A stretch of 7,507 bases of DNA from Thiotrichaceae bacterium (GTDB lineage: Bacteria; Pseudomonadota; Gammaproteobacteria; Thiotrichales; Thiotrichaceae): contig JALVRY010000038.1 in assembly GCA_027024625.1 (NCBI GenBank), positions 1-7,507 on the forward strand, given 5' to 3'. The notes under the pieces are model-generated. The model did no database searches. It was not told where the DNA came from and saw nothing but the letters and a program-made list of their open reading frames with translations. Both the position numbers and the translations under genes were made by a program. Positions 1 through 5,087 of the stretch are shown piece after piece (positions within the stretch are counted from its first letter, which is position 1; every line of letters starts with the position of its first letter).

Positions 1-1832
1 TAGAAGCACCTGTGTGGGATAATATGCCTCAGTCGAACGCTAAAGTACATGCTCCCGCAAAACGTGTGGTAACAAAAAATTCACAAGCAAAGCCTCGTAC
101 ACAAGCTAAACCCTATGTGCAGCCTAAGCCTGTTGCTCAAAAGCATTATCAAGCAGCTTCTCAACAGAGAAAGCCAGCAGCTCAAGCATCGCGTAATTTA
201 CGAAAGGTTGATTTTCGTAGAGAAGTTGATGGTAGCGGAAAGGTCAGTTTAATTCTTCCTCATAATGATTCAAAAATTGAAGTACATCGTGCAGGTTCCA
301 CAATTCGATTATTGCTCAAAGATGTGGATGTTCCAAAACACTTACAAAGACGTTTAGATGTCTTAGATTTTGCAACACCTGTTACCTATATTGAAACTAG
401 TCAGCGTCAGTTGGGTGCAAAAATTATGATCTATGCGAAAGGAAATATAGAGTACAAAACCGAGCGTGATGGTCGTAATTATCAAATTATTATTTCAAAA
501 AAGAAAAATCCCAGTAGTTTAAAGAAAAAGAAGAAAGTCTTTAAGGGTGATAAATTATCCCTTAACTTTCAGGATATTGAAGTCCGTGCCGTATTACAGT
601 TACTCGCTGATTTTACGGATAAAAATATCGTAGTGAGTGATACAGTAGAAGGTAGTATTACAGTAAGACTAAAAGATGTCCCTTGGGATCAGGCGTTAGA
701 TATAGTGCTAGAAACAAAGAATCTAGCAATGCGTGAAAATGGCAGTGTAATATGGGTTGCTCCAGCTAAAGAACTTGCCGATAAAGAGCAGCAAGAACTT
801 GAAGCGATTAAACGAAAAAGTGATTTAGAGCCATTAATTACAGAATATATTTCTATTAACTTTGCTAAAGCAAGTGATTTAGCCAAACTCATTCGTGAAT
901 CAAAAGGTGATCAAGCACACTCTCTATTGTCGCGTCGGGGTACTGTTTCTTTAGATGAAAGAACAAATACTTTGTTGGTGCAGGATGTTGAAGCTCAAGT
1001 TGAGGAAATTAAGAAACTGGTTGAAGCTTTAGATATGCCTGTACAGCAGGTATTAATTGAGTCTCGTATTGTTATCGCTATGAACGAATTTAGTAAAGAG
1101 CTAGGTGCAAAATTTGGTATGACCCCCGTCAAAGGCTTTTCAAATGGAGTTGTGACAAGCTCAGGGACGAGTGCAGCAACAAATACAATTACTAATAGTG
1201 CTATTAGCAATCTGTCAAAAACAGGAAAGTCGTTACCAGTAAAAGCACCAAGTCTAGCCGATCGTTTAAGTGTAAATTTGCCTGTGGTGGGAACATCTGG
1301 TTCACTTGGTTTTGCAATTTTGGCGAAAGATTTCTTACTTGATTTAGAACTATCAGCCCTGCAAGCAGAAAGTAAGGGTGAAATAATTGCAACACCTCGC
1401 GTGATTACATCGAATCAAAGTGCTGCAACCATTGAGCAAGGTGTAGAAATTCCATATCAACAAGCATCATCAAGTGGGGCAACAAATGTATCCTTTAAGA
1501 AAGCAGTACTCAGCATGGATGTGACACCACAAATTACGCCTGATGAGCATGTTGTTCTTAACCTAAAAGTACATCAAGATTCAGTGGGTACGGAGTATGA
1601 AGGTATCCCAAGTATTAATACCCGTGCTGTAGAAACTACTGTGTTAGTGGAAAATGGTCAGACAATTGTGCTCGGTGGTGTGCATGAAGAAACCAATCTA
1701 AAATCAACAACCAAAGTTCCCGTTTTAGGTGATCTCCCTGTTGTTGGACGTTTATTTAGAAAGACACATAAGAAAGACAGCAAACGTGAATTATTGATTT
1801 TTGTAACGCCTAAGATCATTGATGATTTTTAG
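1..1832 (+). CDS. pilQ: Type IV pilus secretin PilQ (5' end outside window)
   Basis: PilQ forms the outer-membrane channel through which the type IV pilus is extruded. The frame is open to the left edge (codons from base 3), and no signal peptide is visible. The GTG at base 12 is therefore probably an internal Val, and the export signal and extreme N-terminus are missing. Residues counted from base 12: a Lys/Pro/Gln/Ala-rich linker (about 10-62); an AMIN-type peptidoglycan-binding domain (about 64-162); a Lys-rich hinge (163-179); a secretin N0/STN domain (about 180-255, with LNFQDIEVRAVLQLLADFT); a NolW-like N1 domain (about 276-345); and the secretin beta-barrel domain (about 348-604). The barrel region contains the typical GEIIATPRV, GVEIPYQ, VLNLKV, GQTIVLGG, VPVLGDLPVVGRLF and ELLIFVTPKI segments. 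The stop is TAG at 1830-1832. pilQ normally ends a pilMNOPQ operon, so the other pil genes are expected to the left. The family assignment is secure. Confidence 0.95.
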   Translation, partial: EAPVWDNMPQSNAKVHAPAKRVVTKNSQAKPRTQAKPYVQPKPVAQKHYQAASQQRKPAAQASRNLRKVDFRREVDGSGKVSLILPHNDSKIEVHRAGSTIRLLLKDVDVPKHLQRRLDVLDFATPVTYIETSQRQLGAKIMIYAKGNIEYKTERDGRNYQIIISKKKNPSSLKKKKKVFKGDKLSLNFQDIEVRAVLQLLADFTDKNIVVSDTVEGSITVRLKDVPWDQALDIVLETKNLAMRENGSVIWVAPAKELADKEQQELEAIKRKSDLEPLITEYISINFAKASDLAKLIRESKGDQAHSLLSRRGTVSLDERTNTLLVQDVEAQVEEIKKLVEALDMPVQQVLIESRIVIAMNEFSKELGAKFGMTPVKGFSNGVVTSSGTSAATNTITNSAISNLSKTGKSLPVKAPSLADRLSVNLPVVGTSGSLGFAILAKDFLLDLELSALQAESKGEIIATPRVITSNQSAATIEQGVEIPYQQASSSGATNVSFKKAVLSMDVTPQITPDEHVVLNLKVHQDSVGTEYEGIPSINTRAVETTVLVENGQTIVLGGVHEETNLKSTTKVPVLGDLPVVGRLFRKTHKKDSKRELLIFVTPKIIDDF

Positions 1833-1852
1833 ATAACGACTTCTTTCAAAAT

Positions 1853-1882
1853 AAAAAAGCGGCTACTCATAGCCGCTTTTTT
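1853..1882 (+). terminator. Intrinsic terminator after pilQ
   Basis: A perfect 13-bp inverted repeat, AAAAAAGCGGCTA / TAGCCGCTTTTTT, encloses a CTCA tetraloop. The hairpin starts 20 bases after the pilQ stop. The descending arm ends in six T and follows a G+C-rich stem core, the classic rho-independent layout. The A-run on the ascending arm means it could also act on the opposite strand. It separates the pil transcript from the carbonic anhydrase gene. Confidence 0.92.
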
Positions 1883-1985
1883 ATTGTTTATAAGTCAGTC
1901 TCCTAGTAGGGAATTACTAAATTCTCATTACTAAGTTGTAATGCTATAGAGCCTATGCCGCATAGATATAACATGAATAGCAATA

Positions 1986-1991
1986 TATAAT
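1986..1991 (+). promoter_or_regulatory. Possible -10 box for the carbonic anhydrase gene
   Basis: A perfect TATAAT lies 36 bases before the carbonic anhydrase ATG, which would give a 5' leader of about 30 bases. No good -35 hexamer is seen 16-18 bases upstream (TAGATA at 1963-1968 is poor), so the call rests on the -10 match and on position. The terminator after pilQ makes a separate promoter in this 145-base gap likely. Confidence 0.35.
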
Positions 1992-2027
1992 CTGCCTCTT
2001 TTTTATTCATTATTTTAAGGGTACAAC

Positions 2028-2801
2028 ATGAAGAAGATTGTATTAAGTATTGCTGTTCTTGCATTAACAAGCAGCTTAATGGCAGAAGAGCATAGTGCTG
2101 AAAAGTCAGTTGATGCTAATCATCATGCAGCTCATTGGGGATATGAAGGAGATGCTTCTCCTGAGCACTGGGCTGAAATGTCGGATAAGTTTGCATTGTG
2201 TGGCACAGGGCAGAACCAATCTCCTATCGATATAAAAAGTGATATTGATGCCGATTTGCCAGCAATTGAGTTTGCTTATAAAGGTAAAGCTGAGAAAGTA
2301 TTGAACAATGGTCATACAATACAGGTTGATATTGCCGAGGGTAGTAGCATTGTTGTTGACGGCAAAACATTTGTGTTGAAACAGTTTCACTTTCATACAC
2401 CAAGTGAAAATACCATTGATGGCAAAAGTTTTCCTTTAGAAGCTCACTTTGTCCACCGTAATGCCGAAGAAAATACTTATGCTGTTGTTTCAGTTATGTT
2501 TGATGAAGGTGAAGAGAATCCAATTCTAAAAAGTATCTGGGAGAAAATGCCAGCAGAAGCACGTAAGGATGCAGCTATTGATGAAGGTCTAAATTACAGT
2601 CAGCTAATGCCAGAAGATAAAGATTACTATCGTTTTAATGGCTCATTTACCACGCCGCCTTGTACAGAAGGCGTAAGATGGTATGTCTTGAAAAAGCCGA
2701 TGACTGTTTCAAAAGAGCAGGTTAAGAAGTTCTTCGCAGTGATGAAGCATGCAAATAACAGAAATATCCAGAAACTCGGTGCTCGTGTTATTGTTAAATA
2801 A
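2028..2801 (+). CDS. Periplasmic alpha-class carbonic anhydrase
   Basis: This enzyme catalyses reversible hydration of CO2 to bicarbonate and is expected in the periplasm. The protein has 257 residues. A signal peptide covers about residues 1-19 (MKK, hydrophobic core, cleavage near SLMA/EE). The mature part begins with the HWGYEG...PEHW segment typical of bacterial alpha enzymes. Alpha-class active-site features are all present: QNQSPIDI (62-69); the proton-shuttle position His96 in NNGH; zinc ligands His121 and His123 in FHFHTPSE; the third ligand His140 in LEAHFVHR, with Glu138 beside it; and the Thr208-Thr209 pair in FTTPPCTEG. Cys58 and Cys212 are placed for the disulfide usual in secreted bacterial members. 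The ATG has AAGGG at 2017-2021, six bases upstream. The gene is probably monocistronic, between the pilQ terminator and a convergent sulP gene. The nearby SulP transporter suggests a shared role in inorganic-carbon supply, which is inference; pH homeostasis is an alternative. Confidence 0.95.
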   Translation: MKKIVLSIAVLALTSSLMAEEHSAEKSVDANHHAAHWGYEGDASPEHWAEMSDKFALCGTGQNQSPIDIKSDIDADLPAIEFAYKGKAEKVLNNGHTIQVDIAEGSSIVVDGKTFVLKQFHFHTPSENTIDGKSFPLEAHFVHRNAEENTYAVVSVMFDEGEENPILKSIWEKMPAEARKDAAIDEGLNYSQLMPEDKDYYRFNGSFTTPPCTEGVRWYVLKKPMTVSKEQVKKFFAVMKHANNRNIQKLGARVIVK

Positions 2802-2822
2802 ATAACTGATGCTGTATTAGCT

Positions 2823-2857
2823 TCGCAGGAAAGAACGTTATCATTTCTTTCCTGCGA
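2823..2857. terminator. Hairpin between convergent genes, possible two-way terminator
   Basis: A perfect 13-bp inverted repeat, TCGCAGGAAAGAA / TTCTTTCCTGCGA, has a 9-base loop. It sits in the 86-base gap between the carbonic anhydrase stop and the sulP stop, where transcripts converge. Neither side has a proper T-tract, so efficient intrinsic termination is not certain. It could instead protect mRNA 3' ends. The inverted repeat itself is certain; the function is inferred from position. Confidence 0.65.
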
Positions 2858-2887
2858 TTAAAATCGGCTTTGATAGCTTCCTGATCC

Positions 2888-4630
2888 TTAATCCCTATCG
2901 ACAGAATCACACTCTAGGAAGATTCGTTTAGTACAAGTTTTACACTGCGATTCGTCAAGCTGAGAAAATACCCAATGTATTGCACCCTTCTTTGTGGGAA
3001 TAAAGTGATAATCACCAATGTGATCGAATACCTCATTATCGATAAGATGTTTGAAAACACTTTCTTTTACATGATAGAAATATAACCCACCGCCTAACTC
3101 TTCCAACCGCTTGGCTTCTTGTTCCAGCATTTCTGCACCGGCCATATCAACAAAGTTAATTCCTCCCGCGTCTATCAAGATATATTTATAACCTTGCTTA
3201 GTAATCTTGTGGAATTCTTTCTGTATTGCTGAAATTGAACCAAAGTAAATCGACATATCCACACGGATGATTTTTAACTGTGGGCATTCTGGTAGCTGCT
3301 TATCATCAACCGACTGTAATGCATGGCTTAGAGTCTTGGGGTTAGGAGCAAGCGGAATTATATTAGGGTGCGATGTACGATTAAGGAATAAGAGTAGTGA
3401 AAGCAGTACACCTAAGTAAATTGCAAATTCTAACTCTAAGAATAAGGTTGCGAAGAAAGTTGTTAGCAAGATAGCGGTCTCAGATCTGCTAATCTTAAAT
3501 ATCATTTTTATATGATGGCTATCGATTAGACTGTACGCAACGAGTAAAATCGACGCTCCCATTGAAGCAATCGGCAAATATGCTGTAACAGGTGCGATAA
3601 GTAAGATAATTAACATCAAAAATACCGCAGCAAAAACGGCTGAAAGTGGTGTTTTTGCACCAGAGTCGTAGTTAATTCCAGAGCGTGTGAAAGAGCCAGA
3701 GCCTGCATAGCTAGAGAAGAAGCTACCGAATATATTAGATAAACCTTGCCCAATGAATTCCTGATTTCCATCAATCTGTTGCTTACTCTTAGATGCAACA
3801 GCACGAGCAATGGATACTGCTTCAACCAAACCTAATAAAGCAATAGCAAATGCCTCAGGTGCTAACTCTTTAATTAATTCAAGAGAGAAGCCTGGCATAG
3901 AAAGTGGAGGTAAACTACGAGGAATGGCTCCAATTAGCTTAACACCATGATCTTCACCATTAATTAACAGGCTAAATACACCACCAACAATCATACCAAA
4001 CAGTAAGTTAGGCCATGTTGGGCGAAATTTTTTCATGAGTAGTGAAGCTGTTAAAGTGACAAGGGCTACGGCTAAGATATAGAAATTAGTACTGCCAATG
4101 CTTTCATAAATATGCCCCCAGATTTCTAAGAATGAACCACCTGATTCAAGTTTCAAGCCCAACACATACTTGAGCTGGCTAGTCGCAATCAAGATAGCAG
4201 CACCCGTTGTGAAGCCAACAACAACTGTGTGTGAAACAAAGTTAACAAGAGAACCTAGGCGAGCTAATCCAAAAATTAGCTGGTATAAACCAGCAAGAAA
4301 TGTCAGCGTTAATGCCATGCTAATAAACTCAGGTGAGCCAGGAGTGGCATGTCCGCTTAGAGCTGAAAAAACAACAATAGATATTGCTGCTGTTGGCCCT
4401 GAAATTAGGTGCATAGATGAGCCAAAGAAAGCAGCAATAATCGGTGTTATCATTGATGTATATAAGCCATATTGTGGCGGTAAACCTGCGATAGCCGCAT
4501 AAGCAATGCCCTGTGGTAATACAATAACTGCACCTGTCAAGCCTGCAATTAGGTCAGCTTTTATAGTGTCTTTGTTTACTGAGGGAAACCATAGTAAAAA
4601 AGGAAAAACTTGATATAGAATATTTGGCAT
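2888..4630 (-). CDS. SulP-family anion transporter with STAS domain
   Basis: An inner-membrane SulP/SLC26 transporter moving sulfate, bicarbonate or a related anion. From the ATG at 4630 it has 580 residues, normal for the family. The N-terminal half holds the SulP signature (VLPQGIAYAAIAGLPPQYGL, 38-57), GPTAAISIVV (78-87) and about 10-14 hydrophobic segments. The region at about 290-330 (NQEFIGQGLSN, YAGSGSFTRSGIN) resembles sulfate-permease-type SulP proteins. A cytoplasmic STAS domain covers about 449-560, with ILIDAGGINFVDMAGAEML. The tail carries three cysteines (563, 566, 574). The frame stays open upstream to a TTG at 4693. I prefer 4630 because the protein then starts MPNILYQ with family-like sequence, the extra 21 residues look non-coding, and a partial Shine-Dalgarno GAGAG lies eight bases upstream. 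It converges on the carbonic anhydrase gene, which favours but does not prove bicarbonate transport; sulfate is equally plausible. Confidence 0.93.
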   Translation of the reverse strand: MPNILYQVFPFLLWFPSVNKDTIKADLIAGLTGAVIVLPQGIAYAAIAGLPPQYGLYTSMITPIIAAFFGSSMHLISGPTAAISIVVFSALSGHATPGSPEFISMALTLTFLAGLYQLIFGLARLGSLVNFVSHTVVVGFTTGAAILIATSQLKYVLGLKLESGGSFLEIWGHIYESIGSTNFYILAVALVTLTASLLMKKFRPTWPNLLFGMIVGGVFSLLINGEDHGVKLIGAIPRSLPPLSMPGFSLELIKELAPEAFAIALLGLVEAVSIARAVASKSKQQIDGNQEFIGQGLSNIFGSFFSSYAGSGSFTRSGINYDSGAKTPLSAVFAAVFLMLIILLIAPVTAYLPIASMGASILLVAYSLIDSHHIKMIFKISRSETAILLTTFFATLFLELEFAIYLGVLLSLLLFLNRTSHPNIIPLAPNPKTLSHALQSVDDKQLPECPQLKIIRVDMSIYFGSISAIQKEFHKITKQGYKYILIDAGGINFVDMAGAEMLEQEAKRLEELGGGLYFYHVKESVFKHLIDNEVFDHIGDYHFIPTKKGAIHWVFSQLDESQCKTCTKRIFLECDSVDRD

Positions 4631-4735
4631 ACGACTAGCTCTCAGAAGAACGCGGCAGACGGCTTGGCAAAGGGTATAGCAAGCGTCCGTCAAAGACGCC
4701 GGAGCATAGCAAAATGTGCAATGTTAGTAAACCAT

Positions 4736-4764
4736 GATATACTGATTTTTAGGGGTATTTGCAA
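4736..4764 (-). promoter_or_regulatory. Probable sigma-70 promoter for sulP
   Basis: Reading the minus strand, TTGCAA (4764-4759) is followed by a 17-base spacer and TATATC (4741-4736). Each hexamer matches the consensus at four of six positions, and the spacing is ideal. Transcription would start near 4729 and leave a leader of about 100 bases before the ATG at 4630. Predicted from sequence only. Confidence 0.5.
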
Positions 4765-4784
4765 CTATCTAAATGACTATGTAA

Positions 4785-4792
4785 GGGGGGGG
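4785..4792. repeat. Homopolymer run of eight G
   Basis: Eight consecutive G stand in otherwise A+T-rich intergenic DNA, about 20 bases upstream of the proposed sulP -35 element (4759-4764) and outside any gene. Such runs can slip during replication and are also common sites of sequencing error. No function is assigned. Confidence 0.8.
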
Positions 4793-4920
4793 ATTCGTTG
4801 TTTCTATTCTCTACAATTTCAAACAAATCTATGGGAATATTACTCACACAAACATTAGAAAGTTATAATATAATAAACATATTAAATAATAAAAACAATA
4901 GCTTAGCATAAGTATTTGGA

Positions 4921-4934
4921 TTGATTTGTATCAA
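4921..4934 (+). promoter_or_regulatory. FNR/Anr-type binding site
   Basis: TTGATTTGTATCAA is an exact match to the FNR consensus TTGAT-N4-ATCAA, with perfect dyad symmetry. It is centred 160 bases before the cytochrome ATG. FNR-family regulators respond to loss of oxygen, and their targets often include anaerobic respiratory cytochromes. Its regulated gene is most likely the cytochrome, because the sulP promoter lies about 160 bases away on the other side. The site is palindromic, so strand is nominal. Confidence 0.65.
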
Positions 4935-4949
4935 GCCGTTTGCTATTTT
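4921..4949 (+). promoter_or_regulatory. Probable promoter for the multihaem cytochrome gene
   Basis: TTGATT (4921-4926) and TATTTT (4944-4949) are separated by exactly 17 bases, and TGC before the -10 hexamer makes an extended -10. Both hexamers match the sigma-70 consensus at four positions. Transcription would begin near 4956 and give a leader of about 130 bases. The -35 hexamer is also the left half of the FNR-type box, so a bound regulator would compete with RNA polymerase here. Another start downstream, activated by FNR, cannot be excluded. Confidence 0.45.
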
Positions 4950-5087
4950 ATCGTCTGGAGGAGAGATCTACGGAACAATGGATTGTTTGACACCTATTTA
5001 GGGCAGTTTACTCAGTAAGCTTATTATTTAAGGGTGACTTAGGTTTCTTAACTTTTGTTATTTAATAACCACTAGGAGCTTGCCACT

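Larger units (their letters stand above)
4631..5087. other. Divergent intergenic region between sulP and the cytochrome gene
   Basis: No convincing gene lies in these 457 bases. On the sulP side (about 4650-4705) a G+C-rich leader can form a hairpin with arms GCGTC/GACGC (4683-4687 and 4695-4699). Next come the sulP promoter, a run of eight G (4785-4792) and a very A+T-rich stretch (about 4860-4910). Then follow an FNR-type box on a promoter (4921-4949), a purine-rich GGAGGAGAGA (4957-4966), and a 13-base palindrome GTTATTTAATAAC (5057-5069) just before the cytochrome ribosome binding site. The length and the number of sites suggest regulation of at least the cytochrome gene. Confidence 0.7.

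Noticed and set aside
12..14. GTG as the true start of pilQ
   Set aside because: The frame is open to the left edge and the product would lack the signal peptide that an outer-membrane secretin needs, so the gene is treated as cut by the window.
2106..2396. A - strand open frame of 96 codons inside the carbonic anhydrase gene
   Set aside because: Antisense to a gene whose active-site residues are intact; no ribosome binding site or recognisable product.
4170..4502. A + strand open frame of 110 codons inside sulP
   Set aside because: It lies wholly antisense to the well-supported sulP gene; its composition mirrors the sulP codons and shows no domain.
4631..4693. Upstream TTG start for sulP, adding 21 residues
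   Set aside because: The added residues (TDACYTLCQAVCRV) do not resemble SulP N-termini and overlap the structured leader; the ATG at 4630 gives a family-like start.
4664..4858. A + strand open frame of 64 codons in the intergenic region, starting with TTG
   Set aside because: It has no Shine-Dalgarno sequence, runs through the G run and the sulP promoter, and its product looks like translated non-coding DNA.
4987..4992. Perfect TTGACA -35 hexamer upstream of the cytochrome gene
   Set aside because: No acceptable -10 hexamer lies 16-18 bases downstream (TACTCA, ACTCAG and CTCAGT are poor), so it was not called as a promoter.
4978..5001. Seven-codon mini-frame (ATG GAT TGT TTG ACA CCT ATT TAG) in the cytochrome leader after GGAGGAGAGA
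   Set aside because: The purine-rich stretch ends more than ten bases before the ATG, too far for efficient initiation, and nothing in the peptide suggests an attenuator.
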